32,426 bases of DNA from Streptomyces sp. CC53 (GCF_001865245.1 NZ_MKXB01000165.1:1-32426), one strand, 5' to 3'. Shown: positions 8,469 through 16,761, counted from the stretch's first letter. The notes: generated by a model not told the origin, from the sequence alone. Numbers and translations: made by a program.

Positions 8469-9239
8469 GTGACACCCGCAGCACCATGGCCCCCGCGGCC
8501 CGCCGCCGAGCGCGGCGGGGGCGGCAAGGCCGACACCAACGGTCCGGGCCTGCTCCTGGCCGAGCCGGACGTCACGCTCGCGGGCCGGGCGGTGGCCCGC
8601 TTCGAGGGCGCCGGCGTCTCCGTGACCGTCTGCCACGACGGCGCGGAGGCCCTGCTCCAGGTCGGCGTCCGCTACCCGGCCGCTGTCCTGCTCGCCGCCC
8701 CGCTGCCCGTGGTCGGCGCCGCGCAGGTCACCGAGCTGATCGCCCGCCTCCACCCGGTCCCCGTCATCGTCGGGGCCGGACCGGACGGAGTGGGGGAGGC
8801 CACCGCCGCGCTCGCCGCCGGCGCCGTCGCCATCGTCGCCCGGCCGTACCGCATCGAGGAGATCCTCCCGCTGCTCACCTCCGGCAAGGCCACCGGGGAC
8901 GGCTCGGCCGACCCCCTGACCGTCGGCGACATCGAGCTTGATCCGGCCGGGTTCCACGTCCATGTACGAGGGCGCTCGCTGAACTTGCCGGTCCGTGAAT
9001 TCCAGCTGCTCCGCTATCTGATGCAGCACCCCAACCGGGTCATCAGTCGCGCCGAGCTCACCCGCGCGCTGTGGGGCACCGACGCCCTGGACAGCAACAC
9101 GCTCACCGTCCACATCCGCCGCGTCCGGATGAAGCTGCGAGACGAGGCGGGGAGCTGCTGCACCATCGACGCGATCCGCGGGCTTGGCTACCGGCTCGAA
9201 TGCACCACCGACCGGACCCCGGCCCCCTCGGGCGCCTGA
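8469..9239 (+). CDS. OmpR/PhoB-type response regulator with degenerate receiver
   Basis: 256 residues, GTG start with GAAGGAG eight bases upstream. The N-terminal half (about 27-130) folds like a receiver (acidic pair near E32/D34), but where the phosphorylated Asp should be, after strand 3, the sequence is AAVLLAAPLP, with no Asp. The conserved Lys of the KPF/KPY motif is Arg (ARPYRIEE, R125). The C-terminal half (about 145-250) is a well-preserved winged-helix DNA-binding domain (LNLPVREFQLLRYLMQHPNR, LTVHIRRVRMKL, IRGLGYRLE). It probably works without phosphorylation. It is co-directional with pstB, 54 bp downstream, so it may regulate the island's phosphate genes. No histidine kinase is encoded in the window. 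Confidence 0.85.
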   Translation: MTPAAPWPPRPAAERGGGGKADTNGPGLLLAEPDVTLAGRAVARFEGAGVSVTVCHDGAEALLQVGVRYPAAVLLAAPLPVVGAAQVTELIARLHPVPVIVGAGPDGVGEATAALAAGAVAIVARPYRIEEILPLLTSGKATGDGSADPLTVGDIELDPAGFHVHVRGRSLNLPVREFQLLRYLMQHPNRVISRAELTRALWGTDALDSNTLTVHIRRVRMKLRDEAGSCCTIDAIRGLGYRLECTTDRTPAPSGA

Positions 9240-9272
9240 CGCGACGAGCCACCGGAGGGAGGCGCACCGCCC

Positions 9273-9564
9273 ATGGAGGACCGGTCGGACGACGACAGTT
9301 CGTACATCGACCTCCCGGGGCGGGCGTCGCGTCGGCCCCGCTGGGCCGCGATCAGCGGACGCCACCACGTCCCCACCCTCGGAACCCTCGTCTACCGCAA
9401 GCGCTGGTACGCGAAGAGGGCCTCGGGTGCGGTTCCGCGCGGTCGGGGCGACACGGTGGCAGTCCGGATCGGCGGACTGGACCACGATCGTGGAGCTGAT
9501 CACGGCGGGCACGCTCGGCGAGGCCCGGACGCTGGTCTCCTGGTGCCTGAGCGACGACCGCTGA
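9273..9564 (+). pseudogene. Small hypothetical gene, probably frameshifted
   Basis: An ATG at 9273 follows a strong ribosome site (GGAGGGAGG). The frame reads well to about 9418 (...TLVYRKRWYAKR). The adjacent frame then takes over with a natural-looking end (SADWTTIVELITAGTLGEAR...SDDR) and stops at 9562-9564, exactly where a convergent terminator hairpin begins. Joining the two needs one extra base removed near 9415-9421. The product is unknown, about 96 residues, basic in the middle. It may be genuine in one frame only; the intact length is uncertain. Confidence 0.35.
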
Positions 9565-9592
9565 TCCCCGCCGCACTCCGCGGTGGGGATCA
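9562..9592. terminator. Bidirectional terminator hairpin
   Basis: Arms 9562-9574 and 9580-9592 pair over 13 bp with one G-T pair, around ACTCC. It lies between the converging small gene and arsC and overlaps both stop codons. Confidence 0.65.
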
Positions 9593-10261
9593 CGTGCTGG
9601 GGGCCTGCTCGGGCAGCAGTTCGCGGACCAGTCCCTCGACCCTCGTCGCCAGACCGTCCCGCACGGCCCGCGCGCTCTCGATGTCGAGTCCGCCGAGATC
9701 GGGAAGATCCCAGTCGAGATAGCGCCGGCCGGGCCGCACGGGGCAGGCGTCTCCGCAGCCGAGGGTGACCACCACGTCGGCGGCCTCCAGGATCTCCGAG
9801 GTCAGCGGCTTGGGAAACTCCTCGCCCACGTCCAGGCCCTGCTCGGCCAGGAGCCGCCGCACGACGGGGGAGATGTCCGCGGCGGGCGCCGAGCCGGCCG
9901 TGGCCACGGTGACCGCCCCCGCGGCCCGCTGACGCATGAGCGCGGCGGCCAGCTGCGAGCGCCCGGCGTTCTCCGTGCACACGAACAGCACCTCGGGGAC
10001 CGGCTTGGGGCTGAGCCCGGCCCCGCGCGCGAGGGCGCTGAGCCGCTGGTCCGCGAAACGCTCGACGAGCGCGGGCAGATAGGTGCGTACCCGGGCCCGG
10101 CCTTCGAGCAGACCGGCGCACTCCGCCACGTACCGCTCGACGGTCTCGCGGGAGAACGACCGGCGGTGCCGTGCGGCCAGCCGCCGGGTGATGCGGTCGA
10201 GCAGCGCGCTCGTGCTCCGGAGCGGCGGCGTCGACCGCCCGAGGTGAGCCGACTCGTCCAC
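9590..10261 (-). CDS. arsC: Arsenate reductase (LMW phosphatase type) with N-terminal helical domain
   Basis: 223 residues from the GTG at 10261, chosen for GAGGAGG seven bases upstream; an upstream ATG at 10327 would overlap the operator. It reduces arsenate to arsenite. Residues about 20-80 form a helical domain (three-helix-bundle type often fused to actinobacterial ArsC). The catalytic domain starts at about 90: the P-loop is VCTENAGRSQ (C95 nucleophile, R101), and the second cysteine motif is GCGDACP (C169, C173) followed by RRYLDWDLPD. Whether thioredoxin or mycothiol supplies electrons cannot be read directly. It is divergent from arsR at 10442, with an operator between. Confidence 0.88.
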   Translation of the reverse strand: MDESAHLGRSTPPLRSTSALLDRITRRLAARHRRSFSRETVERYVAECAGLLEGRARVRTYLPALVERFADQRLSALARGAGLSPKPVPEVLFVCTENAGRSQLAAALMRQRAAGAVTVATAGSAPAADISPVVRRLLAEQGLDVGEEFPKPLTSEILEAADVVVTLGCGDACPVRPGRRYLDWDLPDLGGLDIESARAVRDGLATRVEGLVRELLPEQAPST

Positions 10262-10326
10262 CGCGCACCTCCTCGTTCCGGCCTCGTTCCGGCCTGCGGA
10301 CCCGATCGGCCCGTCTACCAGGATCA

Positions 10327-10342
10327 TAGATGGATATCTATT
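10327..10342. promoter_or_regulatory. Probable ArsR operator between arsC and arsR1
   Basis: ATAGAT and ATCTAT form a perfect dyad around GGAT, standing out in GC-rich DNA. It lies between the divergent arsC and arsR genes. A half copy, ATAGATG, overlaps the arsR start at 10438-10444. Typical of SmtB/ArsR-family operators; assignment to the adjacent ArsR is inference. Confidence 0.55.
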
Positions 10343-10441
10343 TTCTGCCCAGGCGCGAGCGAAAGTGAACGCTCGATGAACTCATGGCACGACCACCTTC
10401 CGGAGCCTCGTTCCGCTCACCGCCGCTCGTATGGTGAATAG

Positions 10442-10813
10442 ATGGCCATCACTGCAATAGACACGGCGCGGGCCGTGCGCGCTCCGGAGACGGAGGCGTG
10501 CAGCCCGCAGCTCGCCTGCCTTCTGATCGACCGGGAGGAGGCGGAGCGGATGGCAGCCATGCTCAAGGCCATCGCCGACCCGACCCGGTTGCAGATACTG
10601 CGGCTGATCGAGCGCTCCCCGACGGAGGAGGCGTGCGTCTGCGACCTGACCGAGTGCCTGGGCCTTCGGCAGCCCACGGTCAGCCACCACCTGAAGATCA
10701 TGACCGAGGCCGGGCTGCTGAGGCGGGACCGCCGCGGCACCTGGGTCTGGTACTCGGTTGACCGTGACGGGCTGCGCCGGGTCCGGGACATTCTCGATCC
10801 CGACACCGCCTGA
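10442..10813 (+). CDS. arsR: ArsR-family arsenic-sensing repressor (ArsR1)
   Basis: 123 residues. The winged-helix repressor carries the classical metalloid site in the DNA-recognition region: EACVCDLTE (C65, C67), with extra N-terminal cysteines C20 and C26. The recognition helix is RQPTVSHHLKIMTEAGLL, then the wing RRDRRGTWVWYSVD. The ATG at 10442 has no Shine-Dalgarno-like sequence, so the message may be leaderless. Binding of arsenite would release it from the dyad at 10327-10342 and de-repress arsC. It ends at a strong terminator shared with convergent trxA. Confidence 0.92.
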   Translation: MAITAIDTARAVRAPETEACSPQLACLLIDREEAERMAAMLKAIADPTRLQILRLIERSPTEEACVCDLTECLGLRQPTVSHHLKIMTEAGLLRRDRRGTWVWYSVDRDGLRRVRDILDPDTA

Positions 10814-10825
10814 CCCGCGTACCTA

Positions 10826-10883
10826 CGAGAACGGCCCCGGTCCCGCCATGTCGCAATGACGGCGGGACCGGGGCATGTTCTCG
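10826..10883. terminator. Bidirectional terminator between arsR1 and trxA
   Basis: A perfect 14-bp stem (10834-10847 with 10861-10874, GCCCCGGTCCCGCC) has a 13-base loop. It is extended by an outer CGAGAAC/GTTCTCG pairing (10826-10832/10877-10883). Convergent genes lie on both sides. Confidence 0.85.
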
Positions 10884-10908
10884 TCTCCTGGCGGCGTGCC
10901 CCAGGGGC

Positions 10909-11235
10909 TCAGCCCGCGAGGAAGCCTTCCAGCTCCTGGATCAGGGCCGCCTTGGGCTTCGCGCCGATGATGGTCTGGGTGACCTCGCCGCCGACGTAGA
11001 CGTTCATGGTCGGGATCGACATGACGCCGTACTTCATGGCGGTGTCGGGGTTCTGGTCGATGTTGAGCTTGACGATCTCGATCTTGTCGCCGTGCTCGGC
11101 CGCGATGGCCTCCAGGGAGGGCGCGAGCTGGCGGCACGGGCCGCACCACTCGGCCCAGAAGTCGACCAGGACGGGCTTGCTGCTCTTGAGGACGTCCGCT
11201 TCGAAGGAAGCGTCGGTCACGGTCTTGAGGGCCAC
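10909..11235 (-). CDS. trxA: Thioredoxin
   Basis: 108 residues, usual thioredoxin length. The GTG at 11235 has AGGAGG eight bases upstream. The active site is WAEWCGPCRQ (C31, C34), with the cis-Pro in MSIPTMNVY. It lies 29 bp downstream of trxB in an arsC-trxB-trxA operon, so it most likely delivers electrons to the arsenate reductase encoded at 12236-12649. Confidence 0.95.
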   Translation of the reverse strand: MALKTVTDASFEADVLKSSKPVLVDFWAEWCGPCRQLAPSLEAIAAEHGDKIEIVKLNIDQNPDTAMKYGVMSIPTMNVYVGGEVTQTIIGAKPKAALIQELEGFLAG

Positions 11236-11264
11236 GAGGTGCCTCCTGTCGGGATCTGCCGCGG

Positions 11265-12239
11265 TCAGGCCGTTGCCGTTGCCGTTGCCATGGCCGGGGT
11301 CTTGTCGGCGAGAGCGGCGAGGTGGCGCTCGGCGTCGATGGCGGCCTGGCAGCCGGACCCGGCGGCCGTGATGGCCTGGCGGTAGGTGTGGTCGACGACG
11401 TCGCCGGCGGCGAAGACGCCGGGCAGGTTCGTACGGGTGGAGGGCGCCTCGACCTTGATGTAGCCCTCGGCGTCCAGCGCCAGCTGCTCGGTGAAGAGCT
11501 CGGTGCGCGGGTCGTGGCCGATGGCGATGAACAGACCGGTCGCGTCCAGGTCGCGGGTCTCGCCGGTGAAGGTGTCGCGCAGGACGACGCCGGCCAGCAT
11601 CCCGTTCTCCTCCTTGATCTCGGCGATCTCGCTGTCGAAGGCGAAGGAGATCTTGTCGTCGGCGAACGCCCGGTTCTGCATGGCCTTGGAGGCGCGCAGG
11701 GTGGAGCGGCGGTGGACGACGGTGACCGAGCGGGCGAAGCGGGTGAGGAAGGTGGCCTCCTCCATGGCGGTGTCGCCGCCGCCGACCACGACGATGTCGC
11801 GGTCGCGGAAGAAGAAGCCGTCGCAGGTGGCGCACCAGGAGACGCCGCGCCCGGACAGCTCGTCCTCCTTGGGGAGGCCGAGCTTGCGGTAGCCGGAGCC
11901 GGTGGCGATGATCACGGTCTTCGCGCGGTGGACGGTGCCAGCGGAGTCGGTGAGGAGCTTGATGTCACCGGTGAGGTCGACGGAGACGATGTCGTCGTCG
12001 ATCATCTCGGCGCCGAACCGCTCGGCCTGGGCCCGCATGTTGTCCATGAGGTCGGGGCCGTCGATGCCGGTCGGGAAGCCGGGGAAGTTCTCGACCTCGG
12101 TCGTCGTGGTCAGCGAGCCGCCGACGAAGATCGAGCTGCCGAACAGCAGCGGCTTGAGCTGGGCGCGGGCGGTGTAGAGGGCGGCCGTGTATCCGGCGGG
12201 GCCGGAACCGATGATGACGACCTCGCGGATCTCGCTCAT
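11265..12239 (-). CDS. trxB: Thioredoxin reductase (ArsT-like)
   Basis: 324 residues. NADPH-dependent FAD enzyme that re-reduces thioredoxin. The FAD Rossmann motif is IIGSGPAGYTAALYTARA near the N-terminus; the redox pair is WCATCDG (C136, C139), followed by the NADPH motif VVVGGGDTAMEEA; the C-terminal FAD segment is GVFAAGDVVD. The ATG at 12239 overlaps the arsC stop (ATGA). In Streptomyces arsenic clusters a thioredoxin reductase in this place has been called ArsT. The C-terminal tail (ATATATA-type Ala/Thr repeat) is not functional-looking. Confidence 0.95.
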   Translation of the reverse strand: MSEIREVVIIGSGPAGYTAALYTARAQLKPLLFGSSIFVGGSLTTTTEVENFPGFPTGIDGPDLMDNMRAQAERFGAEMIDDDIVSVDLTGDIKLLTDSAGTVHRAKTVIIATGSGYRKLGLPKEDELSGRGVSWCATCDGFFFRDRDIVVVGGGDTAMEEATFLTRFARSVTVVHRRSTLRASKAMQNRAFADDKISFAFDSEIAEIKEENGMLAGVVLRDTFTGETRDLDATGLFIAIGHDPRTELFTEQLALDAEGYIKVEAPSTRTNLPGVFAAGDVVDHTYRQAITAAGSGCQAAIDAERHLAALADKTPAMATATATA

Positions 12240-12649
12240 GCGGTCTTCTCCGGGGCGATCTCCTCGATCAGGCCCTCGACGAGCTTCTTGATCTCGTCGC
12301 GGATCGGGCGGACGGCCTCGACGCCCTGGCCGGCCGGGTCCTCCAGCGTCCAGTCCAGGTAGCGCTTGCCGGGGAAGACGGGGCAGGTGTCGCCGCAGCC
12401 CATCGTGATGCAGACGTCGGACGCCTTGACCGCGTCGATCGTGAGGATCTTCGGCGTCTCGGCGGTGATGTCGATGCCGACCTCCCGCATCGCCTCGACA
12501 GCGGCGGGGTTGACCTGGTCGGCGGGGGCGGAGCCGGCGGAGCGGACCTCGACGCGGTCCCCGGCCAGGTGCGACAGCCACGCGGCGGCCATCTGGGAAC
12601 GGCCGGCGTTGTGGACGCAGACGAACAGGACGGAGGGCTTCTCGGACAC
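12236..12649 (-). CDS. arsC: Arsenate reductase (LMW phosphatase type), second copy
   Basis: 137 residues from the GTG at 12649. It is a stand-alone catalytic domain: P-loop FVCVHNAGRSQ (C11, R17), then C80, C85 and C89 in VCITMGCGDTCP, and KRYLDWTLEDP. It shares family and motifs with the longer ArsC at 9590-10261 but lacks the N-terminal helical domain. It is first in the arsC-trxB-trxA operon and divergent from arsR2. The pairing with thioredoxin genes supports thioredoxin-coupled arsenate reduction. Confidence 0.93.
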   Translation of the reverse strand: MSEKPSVLFVCVHNAGRSQMAAAWLSHLAGDRVEVRSAGSAPADQVNPAAVEAMREVGIDITAETPKILTIDAVKASDVCITMGCGDTCPVFPGKRYLDWTLEDPAGQGVEAVRPIRDEIKKLVEGLIEEIAPEKTA

Positions 12650-12687
12650 AGCAGGTCTCTCTTGTCTCGCGACGAAATCAGGCGCAA

Positions 12688-12738
12688 CTGAAATCAGCAC
12701 CCGATGGTGTCATCCACCACTGATGTGAGAGTATCAGT
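12688..12738. promoter_or_regulatory. Dyads between arsC2 and arsR2 (probable ArsR2 operator)
   Basis: Two symmetric sites lie in the 91-bp divergent gap: CTGA-AA-TCAG (12688-12697) and ACTGAT-8-ATCAGT (12719-12724/12733-12738). They share CTGA/TCAG half-sites. The second ends two bases before the arsR2 start. Confidence 0.5.
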
Positions 12739-12740
12739 AC

Positions 12741-13049
12741 ATGATGACGTCAGTCGACACTGAGCTGATCCGAGCGCTGGGCGACCCTCTGCGCCTCCAG
12801 ATCGTGACCCTGCTCGCCCGCGAGATGCTGTGCACCACCCACCTGGTCGAGGAGACCGGTGCCAGGCAGACCAACCTCTCCAACCACCTGAGAGTGCTGC
12901 GCGAGGCCGGGGTCGTCGAGACGGAGCCGTGCGGCCGCTTCACGTACTACAAGCTCCGCCCGGACGTCATCGCCTCCATCGCCGGCCAGTTCGCCGAACT
13001 CGCCGAGTCCGCTCGTACCGCTGCCGAGAACAAGAGGGCCTGTCCGTGA
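12741..13049 (+). CDS. arsR: ArsR-family repressor (ArsR2)
   Basis: 102 residues. It has the winged-helix core with recognition helix [19 protein letters not shown] and wing [12 protein letters not shown]. It lacks the CVC motif of ArsR1 and ArsR3: the equivalent region reads [11 protein letters not shown], with a single Cys (C31), and other cysteines are C64 and C101. The metalloid site must be built differently. The start has no visible ribosome site (perhaps leaderless). Its stop overlaps the acr3 start by four bases, giving an arsR-acr3-arsO order typical of Streptomyces ars operons. Confidence 0.9.
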   Translation: MMTSVDTELIRALGDPLRLQIVTLLAREMLCTTHLVEETGARQTNLSNHLRVLREAGVVETEPCGRFTYYKLRPDVIASIAGQFAELAESARTAAENKRACP

Positions 13050-14133
13050 CCCCCACCCAAGCGCCCGCCCCGACCGAGGAGACCTCGGTCGTCGCGAAGC
13101 TTTCGACGCTTGACCGTTTTCTCGCCGTCTGGATCCTCCTGGCCATGGGCCTCGGACTGGGTCTCGGCCGGCTCATCCCCGGCCTGAACGACGCGCTCGC
13201 CAAGGTCGAGATCGGCGGCATCTCGCTGCCGATCGCCGTCGGCCTGCTGATCATGATGTACCCGGTGCTCGCGAAGGTCCGTTACGACCGCCTCGACGCC
13301 GTCACCGGCGACAAGAAGCTCATGGTGTCGTCCCTGGTCATCAACTGGGTCCTGGGCCCTGCGGTGATGTTCGCGCTCGCGTGGATCTTCCTGCCGGACC
13401 TGCCCGAGTACCGCACCGGCCTGATCATCGTCGGTCTCGCCCGCTGCATCGCCATGGTGATCATCTGGAACGACCTGGCCTGCGGTGACCGCGAGGCGGC
13501 GGCCGTCCTCGTGGCCCTGAACTCGGTCTTCCAGGTCATCGCCTTCGGCCTGCTCGGCTGGTTCTACCTCGACATCCTCCCTGGCTGGCTGGGCCTGGGC
13601 GAGGGCGAGACGCTGGACATCTCCATGTGGAAGATCGCGCTCAACGTCGTCATCTTCCTCGGCGTCCCGCTGCTCGCGGGCTTCCTCACCCGCCGCATCG
13701 GCGAGAAGAAGCTCGGCCGCGAGTCCTACGAGCAGAAGTTCCTGCGAAGATCGGCCCGTGGGCGCTCTACGGCCTGCTCTTCACGATCGTCATCCTCTTC
13801 GCCCTCCAGGGCAAGACCATCACCTCCCAGCCCCTCGACGTGGCCCGGATCGCGCTCCCGCTGCTCGTGTACTTCGCGATCATGTGGTTCGGCACCTTCG
13901 CGCTCGGCAAGGCGATCGGCCTGCACTACGACCGCACCGCCACCCTCGCGTTCACCGCCGCGGGCAACAACTTCGAGCTCGCCATCGCCGTCGCCATCGC
14001 GACCTTCGGCGTCACCTCCGGCCAGGCCCTCTCCGGTGTCGTCGGCCCGCTCATCGAGGTGCCCGTCCTCGTGGCCCTCGTGTACGTGTCGCTGGCCTGG
14101 CGCAAGAAGTTCGCGACCGCCCAGGCGAAGTAA
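13046..14133 (+). pseudogene. acr3: Arsenite efflux permease ACR3, broken by a 1-bp frameshift
   Basis: The GTG at 13046 overlaps the arsR2 stop. The frame reads as ACR3 up to ...SYEQKFL at 13744; the remainder ([20 protein letters not shown] onward) continues in the neighbouring frame to a stop at 14131-14133. One missing C in the codon after CTG (CTGCGAAG where CTGCCGAAG is expected) explains the break. Restoring it gives 362 residues, the normal ACR3 length, with about ten membrane segments. The conserved transport Cys is in GLARCIAM (C134), and the conserved Glu in [11 protein letters not shown]. Either the gene is inactivated in this strain or the base was lost in sequencing. Intact ACR3 would be the main arsenite exporter. 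Confidence 0.88.
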
Positions 14134-14212
14134 GCCATCGCACGTCGTCATCCGGTTGGCCCCGTCGCACGCGGGCGGGGCAACCGTGCAGGCAGGAAGG
14201 GAACGCCGGGAC

Positions 14213-15274
14213 ATGGACAGGCGGCTGGACGTGGTCGTCATCGGCGGCGGCCAGGCCGGACTCGCGGCGGGCTACCACCTGCGCCGCCTCGGCCTGGACT
14301 TCGTCATCCTCGACGCCCAGTCCACGCCGGGGGGCGCCTGGCAGCACACCTGGGACTCCCTGCACCTCTTTTCCCCCGCCGCCTTCTCCTCGCTGCCGGG
14401 CCGGATCATGCCGCCGCAGCCGAGGGAGACGTACCCCGACGCCGCCCACGTCGTCGGCTACCTGACCGACTACGAACAGCGCTACGACCTCCCGGTCGTC
14501 CGGCCCGTCCGCGTCGAAGCGGTCCACCGCGACGGCGAGTACCTGCGGGTGGAGAGCGCCGCCGGCGCCTGGCGAGCCCGTACGGTGATCAGTGCCACCG
14601 GCACCTGGTGGCGCCCCTTCCTGCCCGCGGTTCCCGGCCGTGCGGAGTTCCGGGGCACCCAGCTCCACACGGTGGAGTACCGCCGCCCCGGCGACTTCGC
14701 GGGCCAGAAGGTGATCGTGGTCGGCGGCGGGAACTCCGGCGCCCAGATCGCCGCCGACCTCGCGTACGACACCGAGCTGACCTGGGTCACCCAGCGTCCG
14801 GCCCGCTTCCTCCCCGACGACATCGACGGCCGCGCCCTTTTCGACGCGGCGACCGCCCGCCGTCGTGCCCTCGACGAGGGCCGCACCGACACCGGCGGCG
14901 TCGCCTCCCTCGGCGACATCGTCGCCGTCCCGCCCGTCCGCGAAGCCCGTGACGCGGGGCTGCTCAAGGCCCAGCCGATGTTCACCCGCCTGACCGCGAC
15001 CGGCGTCGAGTGGGCCGACGGCACACGCGCCAGCGCCGACGCGATCATCTGGTGCACCGGCTTCCGCCCCGCGCTCTCCCACCTCGCCCCGCTCGGCCTG
15101 CGAGGCCCGCGCGGCCACATCCCCACCGCGGGCACCCAGGCCCTCCGGGAACCCCGACTCCACCTCCTCGGCTACGGCGACTGGACCGGCCCCGCCTCCG
15201 CCACCCTCATCGGCGTCGGCCGCCCGGCCCGTGAGGCCGCCCGCGCGATCGCCGAACTCCTCGACCTGGGCTGA
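14213..15274 (+). CDS. arsO: ArsO-type flavin-dependent monooxygenase-like protein
   Basis: 353 residues. It has two Rossmann folds: FAD motif [17 protein letters not shown] at the N-terminus and NAD(P)H motif [14 protein letters not shown] in the middle, plus an [15 protein letters not shown] linker and a CTGFRP motif near the end, as in single-component flavoprotein monooxygenases. The ATG at 14213 follows AGGAAGGG. In Streptomyces ars operons the gene after arsR-arsB is called arsO; its reaction on arsenic is not established. It is 79 bp downstream of acr3 and probably co-transcribed. It is paralogous to the protein at 17523-18581. Confidence 0.82.
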   Translation: MDRRLDVVVIGGGQAGLAAGYHLRRLGLDFVILDAQSTPGGAWQHTWDSLHLFSPAAFSSLPGRIMPPQPRETYPDAAHVVGYLTDYEQRYDLPVVRPVRVEAVHRDGEYLRVESAAGAWRARTVISATGTWWRPFLPAVPGRAEFRGTQLHTVEYRRPGDFAGQKVIVVGGGNSGAQIAADLAYDTELTWVTQRPARFLPDDIDGRALFDAATARRRALDEGRTDTGGVASLGDIVAVPPVREARDAGLLKAQPMFTRLTATGVEWADGTRASADAIIWCTGFRPALSHLAPLGLRGPRGHIPTAGTQALREPRLHLLGYGDWTGPASATLIGVGRPAREAARAIAELLDLG

Positions 15275-15416
15275 CGCCTTGTGGACGGCACCGCTACCCG
15301 GCCTTTGCCGTCGCCGCGCCGCAGCGGCAGGCCGGGGGCTGCTCGTCGGTGCGCTGTGAGGCCGGCCCCTTCGTCACGGTCGGCTCACACCCGCAGGCCG
15401 GTGGAACTCCTCACGG

Positions 15417-16559
15417 TCAGGAGAGCGTGGCGACGACCTCGCGGACCTGGGCGGCCACCTCGGCGGGCAGAGGCGCGTAGTGGATCGAGTGCAGCTGCGC
15501 CTGCCCCTCCTCGCTCGCCGCGTAGGTGAGGAAGGACCTGAGCGCCGGAAGGCTCTCCGGCTGGTTGCCCGTGTCGCAGACGATCTCGTACGTGACGAGG
15601 ACGATCGGGTAGGCGCCTTCGGCGGAGGTCTTGTAGTCGAGCCGCAGCGTCAGGTCCCTGCCCTCGCCGACCACCTTCGCCTCCGCGATGCCCGCCGAGG
15701 CGCTTTCCGTACTGGGCGCCACCGGGCGGGAGGCACCCGTGTCGACGAGCACCGTGTCGATCTTTCGCTCGGCGGCGAAGGACAGCTCGAAGTAGCCGAT
15801 CGCCCCGTCCGTCCGCGTCACCGTGGTGGAGACCGCGTCCGAGCCGGGCGCGGAATGGCCGCCCCGGCCATGCCACTTCTTGTCCGCGGGATACGGCCAG
15901 GAGTCCTTGGCGGCTGCCTTCAGGTAGGCGTTCAGGTTCTGGGTGGTTCCGGAGTCGTCGGCGCGGTGCACCGGGGAGATGGCGAGGTCGGGCAGCTTCG
16001 CCTTCGGGTTGAGGCGCTGGATCGCCGGATCGTTCCACCGGGTGATGCGCGTGTCGAAGATGCGGGCGAGCGTGGGCGCGTCCAGGACCAGCCCCGTCAG
16101 CCCGGGCACGTTGTAGCCGACCGCGACGGGCCCGCCGAGCATGGGAAGATCGAGCGCCTGTCCGCCAGGACAGACGTCCTCGGTCAGCACCCGGTCCTCG
16201 TCCGACAACGCCTCGTCCGTACCGCCGAAGGCGGTGGCCCCGCGCTGGAACTGCGCGACCCCGGCGCCGGACCCGAGCGGGTCGTAGACGAGCTGTACTC
16301 CCGGACAGGCTTGCTGGTACTGCTCCATCCAGCGCTTCATCGCATTCTGCTGAGCCGTCGACCCCGAGCCGCGCACCTGGCCGGCGTCGACGCACTCGAC
16401 GTTCGGCACCGTCCCTGTGGGAGACGGTGCCGACTCGTCGCGCGAGCCTTCCGAGCCGCAGGCCGTGAGGAACAGCGTGCCCACGACCAGGGCGGCGGCC
16501 CGTCCCCTCCATCGATACGTCCCTCGGTACGCCCGTTCCGTACGCAGACGCTGGCCCAT
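15417..16559 (-). CDS. pstS: Second PstS-like phosphate-binding lipoprotein
   Basis: 380 residues. The ATG at 16559 is chosen for AAGGGGAG just upstream. A hydrophobic signal ends in LTAC (lipidated C34). Substrate-binding segments resemble PstS: RGSGSTAQQNAMKRW, YDPLGSGAGVAQF, AFGGTDEAL, RADDSGTTQNLN. The sequence is far from the pstS at 4659, and no permease or ATPase accompanies it, so it may feed the same PstCAB. In an arsenic island a second binding protein could favour phosphate over arsenate; this is inference. It converges with arsO. Confidence 0.88.
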   Translation of the reverse strand: MGQRLRTERAYRGTYRWRGRAAALVVGTLFLTACGSEGSRDESAPSPTGTVPNVECVDAGQVRGSGSTAQQNAMKRWMEQYQQACPGVQLVYDPLGSGAGVAQFQRGATAFGGTDEALSDEDRVLTEDVCPGGQALDLPMLGGPVAVGYNVPGLTGLVLDAPTLARIFDTRITRWNDPAIQRLNPKAKLPDLAISPVHRADDSGTTQNLNAYLKAAAKDSWPYPADKKWHGRGGHSAPGSDAVSTTVTRTDGAIGYFELSFAAERKIDTVLVDTGASRPVAPSTESASAGIAEAKVVGEGRDLTLRLDYKTSAEGAYPIVLVTYEIVCDTGNQPESLPALRSFLTYAASEEGQAQLHSIHYAPLPAEVAAQVREVVATLS

Positions 16560-16575
16560 GACTCCCCTTCGGACA

Positions 16576-16622
16576 CGCGGATGAACGGCCACGGTGCGCT
16601 CCACCGCTCCGATAAATAGATG
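16576..16622. promoter_or_regulatory. PHO-box unit and ATAGATG motif upstream of pstS2
   Basis: On the minus strand GTTCATCCGCG (16576-16586) fits the 11-base Streptomyces PHO-box unit well, though only one copy is clear and it is just 17 bp from the start codon. ATAGATG at 16616-16622 is the same heptamer found before pstS and around arsR1. Confidence 0.35.
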
Positions 16623-16761
16623 CTCACCGATATGGCTGAGGGGTGGATGGAACCCAGACGAACAGATGGCGTCACCACGGCGACCTCCGGGTGATCAAGC
16701 CCGCTCCGGTGGCTTTCTGGGAGGATGGTCATGGTGCACCCGCCTGGTGGAGGAGGTCCCC

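Noticed and set aside
5531..10268. Long minus-strand frames opposite pstC, pstA, pstB and the regulator
   Set aside because: Repetitive composition without motifs, explained by third-position G/C bias of the pst operon.
11322..12362. Plus-strand frame opposite trxB/arsC
   Set aside because: Antisense of a clear thioredoxin reductase; Gly/Val-rich without any motif.
13046..14133. Programmed ribosomal frameshift in acr3
   Set aside because: No slippery heptamer or downstream pseudoknot is evident at 13740-13750, and ACR3 genes are not known to need one; a lost base is simpler.
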